The notes below the pieces were generated by a model. The model was given only the letters and a program-made list of their open reading frames with translations, did not search any database and was not told the DNA's origin. 64,000 nt of DNA from NCBI GenBank assembly GCA_963822695.1, contig CAWGJH010000008.1, positions 310,001 through 374,000 of the forward strand. The letters run 5' to 3'. The stretch is from GCA-003244245 sp963822695 (GTDB lineage: Bacteria > Actinomycetota > Actinomycetes > Mycobacteriales > Pseudonocardiaceae). This document shows positions 41,525 through 50,039 of this stretch, piece after piece (positions within the stretch are counted from its first letter, which is position 1; each line of letters starts with the position of its first letter). The translations under genes were made by a program, and so were the position numbers.

Positions 41525-42697
41525 ATGAGCCTGCCGCCGCTGGTGGCGCCCGCCGCCGAACTGACCAGGGAGGAAGTAGCCCGTTACAGCCGCCACCTGA
41601 TCATCCCGGAAGTGGGGATGGACGGTCAGAAGCGGCTGAAGAACGCGAAAGTGTTGGTGATCGGTGCTGGCGGGCTGGGCAGCCCGGCTCTGCTGTACCT
41701 GGCCGCCGCCGGCGTGGGCACGCTGGGCATCGTCGAGTTCGACGAGGTCGACGAGTCCAACCTGCAACGTCAGGTGATCCACGGCCAGTCCGACATCGGC
41801 CGACCCAAGGGGGAGTCTGCCCGGGACTCTATCCGGGAGATCAACCCGTTCGTCCAGGTGAACCTGCACCAGTTGCGGCTGGACTCCTCCAATGCGCTGG
41901 GTATCTTCCGCGACTACGACCTCATCCTGGATGGCGCCGACAACTTCGCGACCCGCTACTTGGTCAACGACGCTGCGGTGTTGCTCGGCAAGCCCTACGT
42001 GTGGGGCTCGATCTTCCGCTTCGAGGGTCAGGCGTCGGTGTTCTGGGCGGCCGCCCCCGGCGGGCAAGGACTGCAGTACCGCGACCTGTACCCCGAGCCC
42101 CCACCTCCCGGAATGGTGCCTTCCTGCGCCGAGGGCGGCGTACTGGGTGTGCTCTGCGCGTCGATCGGTTCGATCATGGTGACTGAGGCGATCAAGCTGA
42201 TCACCGGGATCGGCGAGCCACTGCTGGGCCGGCTGATGGTGTATGACGCGCTGGAGATGAGCTACCGCACCATCAGGATCCGCCGGGACCCGGCGGGCGA
42301 CCCGATCACTGAGCTGATCGACTATGCGGAGTTCTGCGGCACCGTCAGCGACGACGCCGCCACCGCGGCGGCGGGCTCGACGATCACCGCCCTGGAGCTC
42401 AAGGAGATGATCGACTCCGGCAAGGACTTCGCCCTGATCGACGTGCGGGAGCCGCACGAGTACGAGATCGTCAGGATTCCGGGTTCCACGCTGATCCCCA
42501 AGGACCGGATCCTGTCCGGTGAGGCGTTGGCGGAGCTGCCTCAAGACAAGCCGCTGGTGCTGCACTGCAAGTCCGGGCAGCGTTCCGCCGAGGCACTAGC
42601 CGCGCTGCACAAGGCGGGCTTCCGGGATGCCGTGCACGTGGGTGGTGGGGTGCTGGCCTGGGCAAAACAGGTTGACCCCGCACTGCCCATCTATTAG
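41525..42697 (+). CDS. moeZ: MoeZ adenylyltransferase/sulfurtransferase
   Basis: The 390-residue protein joins an E1-like MoeB/ThiF domain to a C-terminal rhodanese. The E1-like part has VLVIGAGGLGSPALLYLAAA (about 41-60), the ATP-contacting Arg in DESNLQRQVIHG, and a GADNFATRYLVNDA segment. The rhodanese (about 285-390) has the persulfide Cys in LHCKSGQRS. It adenylates and thiolates small sulfur-carrier proteins (molybdopterin synthase MoaD, CysO and others). The ATG was chosen over the longer frame because it begins the conserved TREEVARYSRHLIIPEVG block. It supplies molybdopterin sulfur that NarG needs. Synteny matches Rv3206c. Confidence 0.94.
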   Translation: MSLPPLVAPAAELTREEVARYSRHLIIPEVGMDGQKRLKNAKVLVIGAGGLGSPALLYLAAAGVGTLGIVEFDEVDESNLQRQVIHGQSDIGRPKGESARDSIREINPFVQVNLHQLRLDSSNALGIFRDYDLILDGADNFATRYLVNDAAVLLGKPYVWGSIFRFEGQASVFWAAAPGGQGLQYRDLYPEPPPPGMVPSCAEGGVLGVLCASIGSIMVTEAIKLITGIGEPLLGRLMVYDALEMSYRTIRIRRDPAGDPITELIDYAEFCGTVSDDAATAAAGSTITALELKEMIDSGKDFALIDVREPHEYEIVRIPGSTLIPKDRILSGEALAELPQDKPLVLHCKSGQRSAEALAALHKAGFRDAVHVGGGVLAWAKQVDPALPIY

Positions 42698-42714
42698 GGT
42701 AGTGACGTCTGGGC

Positions 42715-42900
42715 TTAGCCGCTGCGGCGGCGTGTGGAGTACTGGCGGGGTAGCGCTGCTGGGCCGGACCGGTGCGGCACGGTGGATTTGCCGCCGTGGG
42801 GCGCTGGCGCCCCGGACTTCTTGCCGCGGCGCTCGCGGCGGTTGGGTACCGGTGAAGCTGCGTCGTCGGGCTGGTCCTGGGGTTCGGGTTGCTCTGCCAT
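42715..42900 (-). CDS. Small basic protein, conserved beside moeZ
   Basis: This 61-residue protein (MAEQPEPQDQPDDA..., NRRERRGKKSGAP) has an acidic start and a strongly basic, Pro-rich remainder, and is probably intrinsically disordered. It is convergent with moeZ. I recall similar short proteins at this spot in related actinobacteria but no function. An AGGAGACC sequence precedes the ATG. Confidence 0.6.
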   Translation of the reverse strand: MAEQPEPQDQPDDAASPVPNRRERRGKKSGAPAPHGGKSTVPHRSGPAALPRQYSTRRRSG

Positions 42901-43077
42901 CAGGTCTCCTCGATTCGACGTGTGTGGGCGGTGATTGCGCCCGGCGTGCGGGCAGTACCTCACCCCACCACGCCCCACCATGTGAGCGGGAGTTCTCGGC
43001 CCCGCAACAGACAGCAATATAGCGATCATAACCGGCTCATAGCGTCCCTCGTCGTACCCACCAGCTCAGGAGGCGCG

Positions 43078-44463
43078 ATGAGCACGACCGAGATGACAGC
43101 GCCGGCACAGCCGGCTCGCGGGGGGCGATGGATCGACCACTGGGAGCCGGAAGATCCCGAGTTCTGGGAGAAGACGGGCAAGCGGGTGGCGAATCGGAAC
43201 CTGTGGTTCTCGATCCTCGCCGAGCACATCGGGTTCTCGATGTGGACCATCTGGTCTGTCCTGGTGCTCTTCATGGGCCCGGCTTATGGCATCGATCCGG
43301 CGGGCAAGTTCTTCCTGGTGTCCCTCCCCGCTCTGATCGGCGGGCTGATCCGGATCCCGTACACCATGGCGCCGGCCCGGTTCGGCGGGCGCAACTGGAC
43401 CATCGTCAGCGTGTTGTTGCTGCTCGTTCCGACCGTCCTGGCGATCATTGTCATGCATCCGGGCACGTCGTACCTGACGTTCGTGATCGTCGCGGCGCTC
43501 GGTGGCCTCGGGGGTGGCAACTTTGCCTCGTCCATGGTCAATATCAACGCCTTCTTCCCGGAGGGTCGTAAGGGCTGGGCACTCGGGCTCAACGCCGGCG
43601 GTGGGAACATCGGCGTGCCCGTGGTGCAGTTGCTCGGCCTGGTGGTGATCGCGACGGTCGGCGCCGCCTACCCGCGGCTGGTGCTGGCCATCTACGTCCC
43701 GCTGATCGTGGTCGCCGCGGTGTGTGCGGCGCGGTATATGGACAACCTCTCCTCGGTCAGCAACGACACCGGCGCGCTGCGTGAGGCGGTCCGGGAGACT
43801 CAGACCTGGGTGGTGGCGTTCCTCTACATCGGCTCGTTCGGCTCGTTCATCGGCTACAGCTTCGCCTTCGGCCTGGTGCTGCAGACCCAGTTCGGCCGCA
43901 CCCCGCTGCAGACGGCCGCGGTCGTCTTCATCGGCCCGCTGATCGGCTCGTTGATCCGCCCAATCGGTGGTTGGATGGCCGACCGGATGGGCGGCGCCAA
44001 GGTCACCTTGGGGACCTTCTTCGGGATGGCCCTGGCCACCGGCATCGTGATCCTGGCCTCCGAGCAGAAGTCGCTGCCGCTGTTCGTGGCCGGCTTCCTC
44101 GCTTTGTTCGTCTTCTCCGGAATGGGTAACGGCTCTACCTACAAGATGATCCCGTCGATCTTCAATGTGAGGGCTCGGGTGGCGATCACATCGGGTGAGC
44201 CTCGGCAGTCCGCGCTGATGAGGGCGCGCCGGCTGTCCGGTGCGGTGATCGGGATCGCCGGTTCGATCGGGGCGATGGGTGGGCTGCTCATCAACCTGGC
44301 CTTCCGGCAGTCCTTCCTCACCACGAAGTCCGGAATACCCGCATTCTGGTCCTTCCTGGCCTTTTACGCAGCGTGCGTTCTCGTCACCTACGTGGTTTAC
44401 CTGCGCCGGGCACCCACCATCGTGATGTCCGAGCAGCCGAGTCTGGCCTACGCCCAGGTGTGA
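43078..44463 (+). CDS. narK: Nitrate/nitrite transporter NarK
   Basis: This 461-residue major-facilitator protein has about 12 helices. Nitrate-porter signatures are the two Gly/Asn-rich segments GGLGGGNFASSMVNINAFFP and GSIGAMGGLLINLAF, with SGMGNGSTYKMIPSIF in the second half. The start MSTTEMTAP follows AGGAGG. It is the first gene of a nitrate assimilation/respiration module (nirBD, nnaR, cbiX follow on the same strand). Confidence 0.93.
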   Translation: MSTTEMTAPAQPARGGRWIDHWEPEDPEFWEKTGKRVANRNLWFSILAEHIGFSMWTIWSVLVLFMGPAYGIDPAGKFFLVSLPALIGGLIRIPYTMAPARFGGRNWTIVSVLLLLVPTVLAIIVMHPGTSYLTFVIVAALGGLGGGNFASSMVNINAFFPEGRKGWALGLNAGGGNIGVPVVQLLGLVVIATVGAAYPRLVLAIYVPLIVVAAVCAARYMDNLSSVSNDTGALREAVRETQTWVVAFLYIGSFGSFIGYSFAFGLVLQTQFGRTPLQTAAVVFIGPLIGSLIRPIGGWMADRMGGAKVTLGTFFGMALATGIVILASEQKSLPLFVAGFLALFVFSGMGNGSTYKMIPSIFNVRARVAITSGEPRQSALMRARRLSGAVIGIAGSIGAMGGLLINLAFRQSFLTTKSGIPAFWSFLAFYAACVLVTYVVYLRRAPTIVMSEQPSLAYAQV

Positions 44464-44478
44464 CGAAACAAACGTGAC

Positions 44479-44505
44479 GAAACAGCACGGAAACACTGCG
44501 TTCAC
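44479..44505 (+). promoter_or_regulatory. Candidate GlnR box upstream of nirB
   Basis: Three half-sites GAAAC (44479), GAAAC (44490) and TTCAC (44501) are spaced exactly 11 bases apart, as in GlnR boxes (GTNAC/GAAAC with 6-base gaps). They lie 41-67 bases before the nirB ATG. In mycobacteria and Streptomyces GlnR activates nirBD under nitrogen limitation together with NnaR, a homologue of which is encoded downstream. Confidence 0.5.
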
Positions 44506-44545
44506 GAAAGGCGCTCACGATGGCAGCAGGGTTGGAGGGATTCTC

Positions 44546-47092
44546 ATGATGCGCACTGTCGTTGTCGCAGGCCATGGCATGGTCGGCCACCGGCTGGTGG
44601 AGGCGCTGACCGGCCGGGACGTCCAGCGACAATGGCGGATCGTGGTGCTCGCCGAGGAGAACCGACCAGCCTACGACCGGGTCGCCCTCTCATCGTATGT
44701 GGACTCCTGGGACGCCGCGGCGCTGACCCTGCCGACTGTCCAGGACGACCGGGTGGAGCTGCGGCTGGGTGACCCGTGCGTGCGGATCGACCGGCGCAAT
44801 CGCACCGTCCGCACCGCGTCCGGGCGCCGAGTGGGCTACGACGCGCTGGTGCTGGCCACCGGGTCGGCACCGTTCGTGCCCCCGGTACCTGGCCACGACC
44901 TGCCCGGTTGTTACGTCTACCGGACCCCGGAGGACCTTGACGCCATCCGCGCGGCGGCGCGGCGCGCGATGCAGACCACGGCGGCCGGTCGGCGCTCCGG
45001 TGTCGTGGTCGGCGGCGGGCTGCTCGGCTTGGAGGCCGCGTATGCGCTGCGCCAACTGGGGCTGTCTCCGCATGTGGTCGAGATCGCGCCCCGGCTGATG
45101 CCGATGCAGGTGGACGAAGGCGGTGGCGCGCTGCTGCGCCGGTTCATCGAGGGCCTCGGGGTGCGGGTGTACTGCGGGCACGCCACCGCGGCGATCGAAT
45201 CCGACCGGGGACGGATGCTGGTCCGGCTCTCCGATGGCACCGAGCTTGACACCGACGTCGTGGTGTTCTCCGCCGGGGTGCGTCCCCGCGACCAGCTGGC
45301 TCGCGACGCTGGGTTACCGCTCGGTGAGCGGGGTGGAGTGCTGGTTGACGCTGGTTGCCGCACCTCCGACGAGGATATCTGGGCGATTGGGGAGTGCGCC
45401 GCGGTCGAAGGTCGCTGCTATGGGTTGGTCGCACCCGGCTACGCGATGGCCGAGGTGGTGGCCGACCGGCTGCTCGGTGGCAACGCCACCTTCCCGGGTG
45501 CGGATACCTCCACCAAGCTCAAGCTGCTCGGGGTCGACGTGGCCAGCTTCGGCGATGCCCACGGGAGCGCTGAGGGCGCGCTGGAGATCGTCCACAATGA
45601 CCCTGTCGCCGGCCGCTACGCCAAGCTCGTCGTCTCCGACGACGCGCGGACGCTGCTCGGTGGGGTGCTGGTGGGCGACGCCGAGGCCTACGGCACGCTG
45701 CGCGCGCTGGTCGGCGCGGCGCTGCCGGCCGACCCCGGCGCGCTGATCTCTCCGTCCGGCGGTGAACTCGACGCGAGCGCGTTGCCTGCCGGCGCCCAGG
45801 TGTGCTCCTGCCATGCGGTCACCGTCGAGGAGATCGGTGCGGCGGTGCGTGCGGGGGCGAGGACCGTGCCCGCCCTCAAGGCGTGCACGAAGGCGGGCAC
45901 CGGTTGCGGCTCGTGCGTGCCGATGTTGACGAAACTGCTCGCCGCGCAGGGCGTCGAGCAGTCCAAGGCGCTGTGTGAGCACTTCACGCACAGCCGGGCG
46001 GAGCTGTTCGAGATCGTCGCCGCCACCCGGATCCAGACCTTCTCCGAGCTGGTCGCCAAGCACGGCACGGGCCGTGGCTGTGACATCTGCAAGCCGGCGG
46101 TGGCCTCGATTCTCGCGTCGCTGAGCGGGGTGCTGTCTCCCGGAAGCCACATCCTGGACGGCGAGCAGGCCACCCTGCAGGACACCAACGACCACTTCCT
46201 GGCTAACCTGCAGCGCAACGGTACCTACTCGGTGATCCCCCGGATTCCCGGTGGTGAGATCACCCCGGAAAAGCTGATCGTCATCGGCGAGGTGGCCCGC
46301 GACTTCGGGCTGTACACCAAGATCACCGGTGGGCAGCGGATCGACTTGTTCGGCGCTCGGGTGGAGCAGCTGCCGGCGATCTGGCGCCGGCTGGTGGACG
46401 CCGGGTTCGAGTCCGGCCACGCCTACGGCAAGGCGTTGCGCACCGTGAAGTCCTGCGTGGGCACCGACTGGTGCCGTTACGGGGTGCAGGACTCGGTGGG
46501 CCTGGCCATCGCGTTGGAGCTGCGGTACCGCGGGCTGCGCGCGCCGCACAAGGTCAAGGCTGCGGTCTCCGGTTGCGCGCGGGAGTGCGCCGAGGCCCGC
46601 AGCAAGGACTTCGGGGTGATCGCCACCGAGAGGGGGTGGAACCTCTACGTCTGCGGCAACGGCGGTTTCCGGCCCCGGCACGCCGATCTGCTGGTGTCCG
46701 ACGTGGACACTGAGACTCTGGTGCGCACCATCGACCGGTTCTTGATGTTCTACGTGCGCACCGCCGACCGGCTGCAGCGCACCGCGCCGTGGCTGGAGGA
46801 GCTGGAAGGTGGTCTGGACCACCTGCGAGATGTGATCGTGCACGACTCACTCGGGATCTGCGCGGAGCTCGATGCCGCGATGGAGGCGCACGTCGCGGGC
46901 TACTCCGACGAGTGGCGCGGCGTGCTGGAGGACCCGGACAAGCTGGCCCGGTTCACCTCGTTCGTCAACGCGCCGGGCGTGCCCGATCCGACTATCGAGT
47001 TCGTCCAGGAACGTGGCCAGCCAACGCCTGCCCATCGCCGGCCTGGCCAACCGGTTCTGATCGCCGGCCCGAAGCTGGCCGTGGTCCCATGA
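44546..47092 (+). CDS. nirB: Assimilatory nitrite reductase (NADH), large subunit
   Basis: This 848-residue cytosolic enzyme reduces nitrite to ammonium. The N-terminal FAD/NAD(P)H domains (about 1-310) start RTVVVAGHGMVGHRL. A BFD-like [2Fe-2S] domain follows (CSCHAVTVEEIGAAV and CGSC, about 415-465). The C-terminal siroheme/4Fe-4S sulfite-reductase-type domain has Cys pairs in CVGTDWCRYGVQDS and SGCARECAEA. Two consecutive ATG codons occur at 44546/44549 after TTGGAGGG. The gene overlaps nirD (ATGA). It requires siroheme, to which the downstream CbiX-type chelatase may contribute. Confidence 0.95.
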   Translation: MMRTVVVAGHGMVGHRLVEALTGRDVQRQWRIVVLAEENRPAYDRVALSSYVDSWDAAALTLPTVQDDRVELRLGDPCVRIDRRNRTVRTASGRRVGYDALVLATGSAPFVPPVPGHDLPGCYVYRTPEDLDAIRAAARRAMQTTAAGRRSGVVVGGGLLGLEAAYALRQLGLSPHVVEIAPRLMPMQVDEGGGALLRRFIEGLGVRVYCGHATAAIESDRGRMLVRLSDGTELDTDVVVFSAGVRPRDQLARDAGLPLGERGGVLVDAGCRTSDEDIWAIGECAAVEGRCYGLVAPGYAMAEVVADRLLGGNATFPGADTSTKLKLLGVDVASFGDAHGSAEGALEIVHNDPVAGRYAKLVVSDDARTLLGGVLVGDAEAYGTLRALVGAALPADPGALISPSGGELDASALPAGAQVCSCHAVTVEEIGAAVRAGARTVPALKACTKAGTGCGSCVPMLTKLLAAQGVEQSKALCEHFTHSRAELFEIVAATRIQTFSELVAKHGTGRGCDICKPAVASILASLSGVLSPGSHILDGEQATLQDTNDHFLANLQRNGTYSVIPRIPGGEITPEKLIVIGEVARDFGLYTKITGGQRIDLFGARVEQLPAIWRRLVDAGFESGHAYGKALRTVKSCVGTDWCRYGVQDSVGLAIALELRYRGLRAPHKVKAAVSGCARECAEARSKDFGVIATERGWNLYVCGNGGFRPRHADLLVSDVDTETLVRTIDRFLMFYVRTADRLQRTAPWLEELEGGLDHLRDVIVHDSLGICAELDAAMEAHVAGYSDEWRGVLEDPDKLARFTSFVNAPGVPDPTIEFVQERGQPTPAHRRPGQPVLIAGPKLAVVP

Positions 47093-47430
47093 CAACGCAG
47101 GCACGGGCGCGCTGGATCGCAGTGTGCCGCTACGCTGATCTCATCCCGGAACGGGGGGTAGCGGCACTGGTCGATGGCATTGCGGTGGCGGTGTTCCGCA
47201 CCCATGATGGTGCCTTGCACGCACTGTCTAACCTGGACCCCTTCAGCAGGGCCTCAGTGCTCTCGCGGGGGATCGTTGGTGACCGTAGGGGGCAGGCGAC
47301 GGTGGCCTCGCCGATCTACAAGCAGGTCTTCGAGCTGGCCACCGGGGTATGCCTGGACGACCCCAGCGTCTCCGTGCCAACGTATCCAACGCGGGTGGTC
47401 AACGGTATCGTGGAAGTCTGTTCCTCGTGA
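47089..47430 (+). CDS. nirD: Nitrite reductase (NADH), small subunit
   Basis: This 113-residue Rieske-fold protein partners NirB. It lacks the Cys/His cluster ligands of true Rieske proteins (for example TVASPIYKQVFELATGVCLD in place of CxH...CxxH), which is normal for NirD. The start is in an ATGA overlap with nirB and the stop in a GTGA overlap with the next gene, so the three genes are tightly coupled. Confidence 0.93.
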   Translation: MTTQARARWIAVCRYADLIPERGVAALVDGIAVAVFRTHDGALHALSNLDPFSRASVLSRGIVGDRRGQATVASPIYKQVFELATGVCLDDPSVSVPTYPTRVVNGIVEVCSS

Positions 47431-48569
47431 CCGCGGTGTCGTTCAGGCCGGTATCAGAGCCGTTGCCGCTGGCGGGATTCACCATCGGCGTCACTGCGGC
47501 ACGGCGGGCCGAAGAGCTGGGCGGCTTGCTGGAGCGTCGGGGTGCTGAGGTGCTGCATGCCCCGGCGATCCGGATTGTGCCGCTGGCTGACGACACTGAG
47601 CTGCACATCGCCACTGAGCAGCTGATCAACCACCCGCCTGACATGGTGGTGGTCACCACTGGCATCGGGTTCCGCGGCTGGGTGGAGGCCGCCGAGGGGT
47701 GGGGGCTGGGCGAGGCGCTGATCGGTGCGCTGCACAGCGCCACCTTGCTGTCCCGAGGCCCCAAGTCGCGCGGCGCGGTCCGGGCCGCGGGCCTGACCGA
47801 CGCCTGGTCACCCCCGTCGGAGTCCTCAGCCGAGGTGCTGGAGCACCTCTTAGCCGGTAACCTCGAGGGTGTGCGGATCGCCGTGCAGCTCCACGGTGAG
47901 CCGCTGCCGGACTTCGTGGACGCCCTGAACTGCGCGGGTGCGCGGGTGGTCCAGGTGCCCGTCTACCGGTGGGTGCTGCCGGAGAATCTCGCGCCACTGG
48001 ACCGGCTGATCGGGATGGTGCTGGACGGCGGTGTCGACGCGGTCAGCTTCACCAGCGCACCCGCCGCGGCCAGCGTGCTCAGCCGAGCCACCGAGCTCGG
48101 GGTACTGGAGCCGTTGCTGCAGCGCCTGCGGCGGGATGTGCTCTCCGCGTGTGTCGGGCCGGTCACCGCGGGCCCGTTGGTGGCCCGGGACGTGCCCACT
48201 GTGCAGCCGGGGCGCTCCCGGATCGGCGCGCTGGTGCGCACGCTGTCCGAGACCCTGCCGGCCCGGGCGCCGCGGTGGCCGGTCGCGGGTCATGTCCTGG
48301 AGTTGCGCGGGCATGCCGCGGTGGTCGATGGGACGTTGCGTGCCGTACCACCAACCCCGATGGCCCTGTTGCGGCTGCTGGCGGCCCGTCCCGGCCGGGT
48401 GGTGCCGCGCGCCGAGATGCTGTCCGTGATGCCCGCGGCTGGTGACGATGAGCACGCGGTGGAGACCGCGGTGGCCCGGTTGCGTGCCGCGCTGGGTGCC
48501 CCGCGGCTGGTGCAGACCGTGGTCAAGCGCGGTTACCGGCTGGCCCTGGATCCCGGAGACTGCCGGTGA
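47427..48569 (+). CDS. nnaR: HemD-like domain plus winged-helix regulator (NnaR type)
   Basis: This is a 380-residue fusion. The N-terminal uroporphyrinogen-III-synthase-like domain (about 10-265: GFTIGVTAARRAEELGGLLE, DMVVVTTGIGFRGWVEAAE, AVSFTSAPAAASVL) is joined to an OmpR-type winged helix (about 290-378: LRLLAARPGRVVPRAEML, VETAVARLRAALG, VKRGYRLALD). In mycobacteria and Streptomyces the homologue NnaR activates nitrate/nitrite genes with GlnR. Whether the HemD part is catalytic or a sensor is unresolved. GTG 47427 overlaps the nirD stop. Confidence 0.88.
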   Translation: MTAVSFRPVSEPLPLAGFTIGVTAARRAEELGGLLERRGAEVLHAPAIRIVPLADDTELHIATEQLINHPPDMVVVTTGIGFRGWVEAAEGWGLGEALIGALHSATLLSRGPKSRGAVRAAGLTDAWSPPSESSAEVLEHLLAGNLEGVRIAVQLHGEPLPDFVDALNCAGARVVQVPVYRWVLPENLAPLDRLIGMVLDGGVDAVSFTSAPAAASVLSRATELGVLEPLLQRLRRDVLSACVGPVTAGPLVARDVPTVQPGRSRIGALVRTLSETLPARAPRWPVAGHVLELRGHAAVVDGTLRAVPPTPMALLRLLAARPGRVVPRAEMLSVMPAAGDDEHAVETAVARLRAALGAPRLVQTVVKRGYRLALDPGDCR

Positions 48570-48580
48570 GGGCTTCGCCC

Positions 48581-48622
48581 CGTGAGTGGCGATGCGAGTC
48601 ATGACTCGCATCGCCACTCACG
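48581..48622. repeat. Perfect 42-bp palindrome at the start of the CbiX-like gene
   Basis: Arms 48581-48601 and 48602-48622 (CGTGAGTGGCGATGCGAGTC A/T GACTCGCATCGCCACTCACG) are perfect reverse complements with no loop. It follows the nnaR stop by 11 bases and contains the candidate start codons of the next gene. Palindromes with a similar GTGAGTGGCGA outer motif recur in Pseudonocardiaceae genomes as I recall, so it may be a dispersed REP-like element. As RNA it would be a terminator-like stem. Confidence 0.85.
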
Positions 48623-49305
48623 GGTCTGTCGTCGTAGCCGCCCACGGTACTCAGGATCCCGCTGGTGTCGCGGTGGCGCGCCAGTTGGTTGACGCGCTGC
48701 GCGTCCGCTTACCCGGTAGACCGGTGCTACTCGCCTTCGCCGATGTACTCGGCCCTGGGGTGCGCGAGGTGGTCGCCGGCGCGCCTGGTCCGGTCACCGT
48801 CGTTCCGGCGTTCCTGAGTTCCGGTTACCACGTGCGGACCGACGTGCCGCGTGAGGTGGCCGCTACCAGCCGCCGGGACGTGACCGTCAGCGCCGCCCTC
48901 GGCCCGCACCCGCTCCTGGTGAGCGCGATGGCCGATCGGCTGCGGGCGGCAGGGTGGCGCCGCGGTGACGTGGTGGTGTTGGCTGCGGCGGGCTCATCAG
49001 ATCCGCGGGCGGTAGCCGACGTGCGGGTTGCGGCCCGTCAGCTGTCCGGCCAGGGCGGCAGCCGGGTCCGGGTCGGGTTCGTGGCCACCGGAGCACCGCG
49101 GGTGGCACCCCTGGTCACCGCTCTGCGGGCGGCGGGGGAGTCCAGGATCGCGGTGGCCTCGTGGCTGCTCGCCCCAGGGCTGTTCTCTCGCAGGCTCGCG
49201 TCGGCTGGGGCCGATGTGGTGGCCGCGCCACTGGGTGCGCATCCGGAGGTGGTGGACCGGCTGGCCCAGCTCGCCGGGGTGGAGGCGGTACTGCGCAGCG
49301 CGTGA
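48601..49305 (+). CDS. CbiX/SirB-type sirohydrochlorin chelatase
   Basis: This ~234-residue protein has two CbiX-type repeats. The first begins VVVAAHGTQDPAGVAVARQL with the catalytic His and continues VTVVPAFLSSGYHVRTDVPR with the second metal-site His; the second has VVVLAAAGSSDP and LLAPGLFSRRLA. It would insert iron into sirohydrochlorin for the siroheme of NirB. The start is uncertain: ATG 48601 and GTG 48586/ATG 48592 all lie inside the 42-bp palindrome, so the N-terminus appears to have been supplied by that element. Confidence 0.85.
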   Translation: MTRIATHGSVVVAAHGTQDPAGVAVARQLVDALRVRLPGRPVLLAFADVLGPGVREVVAGAPGPVTVVPAFLSSGYHVRTDVPREVAATSRRDVTVSAALGPHPLLVSAMADRLRAAGWRRGDVVVLAAAGSSDPRAVADVRVAARQLSGQGGSRVRVGFVATGAPRVAPLVTALRAAGESRIAVASWLLAPGLFSRRLASAGADVVAAPLGAHPEVVDRLAQLAGVEAVLRSA

Positions 49306-49318
49306 CGCCGTAGCGATT

Positions 49319-49339
49319 CCGTAGCGCGAGGTGCTACGG
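49319..49339 (+). promoter_or_regulatory. Inverted repeat CCGTAGC-N7-GCTACGG before the Phd/VapC pair
   Basis: Perfect 7-base arms lie 5 bases ahead of the antitoxin start at 49344, and a second CGTAGCG occurs just upstream (49309-49315). Toxin-antitoxin operons are normally repressed by the antitoxin complex binding such a site over the promoter. Transcription is probably leaderless or nearly so. Confidence 0.55.
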
Positions 49340-49343
49340 TGGT

Positions 49344-49682
49344 GTGGTGGGTCAGGTGATCGGTCAGCGGGAGCTCCGTAATGACAACGCGGAGATCATG
49401 CGCCGGGTCGAGGCGGGGGAGAGTTTCACGGTCACCCGCAATGGCAGGCCCGTCGCGGATCTGATCCCGCACCAGGTGGATCGACCGGTGCGGCGCCGGA
49501 CAGTGGGCGAGTTGCAGGCGGAATTCCGCCTGATGACTCCCGTTGACAGTGCGCGGTGGCACCGTGAGCGCGCGGAGTCCGACCCGGTATTCGGGCCGGA
49601 CGACCCGCTCGAAGATCCCTGGCTGCGTGGGCATCCCGACCCGGCTGGGCGCGGTCCGATTGCCGGCTCAGCCGGCGGATGA
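49344..49682 (+). CDS. Phd/YefM-type antitoxin
   Basis: The 112-residue protein starts GQVIGQRELRNDNAEIMRRV and continues GESFTVTRNGRPVADLIPH, the classic prevent-host-death antitoxin fold (about 1-55) that binds operator DNA as a dimer. The C-terminal half, acidic and Pro-rich, would wrap the toxin. GTG 49344 or 49347 may be the start. The stop overlaps the toxin's ATG (ATGA). Confidence 0.9.
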   Translation: MVGQVIGQRELRNDNAEIMRRVEAGESFTVTRNGRPVADLIPHQVDRPVRRRTVGELQAEFRLMTPVDSARWHRERAESDPVFGPDDPLEDPWLRGHPDPAGRGPIAGSAGG

Positions 49683-50020
49683 GCCGCCCCGAGCGCGTCC
49701 TGCTGGATACCTCAGTGATCATCGATCTGGCTGAGGTGGAGCTGGGCGTTCATGAGTCCGCCGAACCGGCGGTGAGCGCTGTCAGCGTCGCGGAGCTGGC
49801 CTTTGGCCTGGACGTCGAGGATCCGATCGAACGCCGGGCCCGCGCCGAGCGATACCGCGCGGTGCGCGAGCGGGTTCGCCGTGCTGGCCGCAACCCCCGT
49901 CCTCGGCGAATGGACCTGCAGATCGCCGCGACGGCGGCGGCGCACTCCATACCCCTCGTCACTCGCGACTTCGGCGGTTTCGCGGGCCTGGAGCGGCTAC
50001 TCGACGTCATCGTGGTGTGA
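49679..50020 (+). CDS. VapC-type PIN-domain ribonuclease toxin
   Basis: The 113-residue PIN domain has LLDTSVIIDL with the first catalytic Asp, SVAELAFGL with the Glu, and MDLQIAATAAAHSIPLVTRD with the later acidic residues. VapC toxins cleave tRNA or rRNA using Mg2+. It is encoded directly downstream of and overlapping its Phd-type antitoxin. Length and motif spacing are complete, so it is probably active. Confidence 0.9.
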   Translation: MSRPERVLLDTSVIIDLAEVELGVHESAEPAVSAVSVAELAFGLDVEDPIERRARAERYRAVRERVRRAGRNPRPRRMDLQIAATAAAHSIPLVTRDFGGFAGLERLLDVIVV

Positions 50021-50039
50021 CGTTGCCAGCGTTGCGCCG

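Noticed and set aside
43066..44505. 479-codon open frame antisense to narK
   Set aside because: It is a codon-bias shadow of narK in GC-rich DNA. The antisense product is a low-complexity Arg/Asp/His-rich sequence with no motif, and narK is unambiguous.
45314..46843. 509-codon open frame antisense to nirB
   Set aside because: Shadow frame. NirB shows all cofactor motifs on the plus strand, while the antisense product is a featureless His/Gln/Arg-rich chain.
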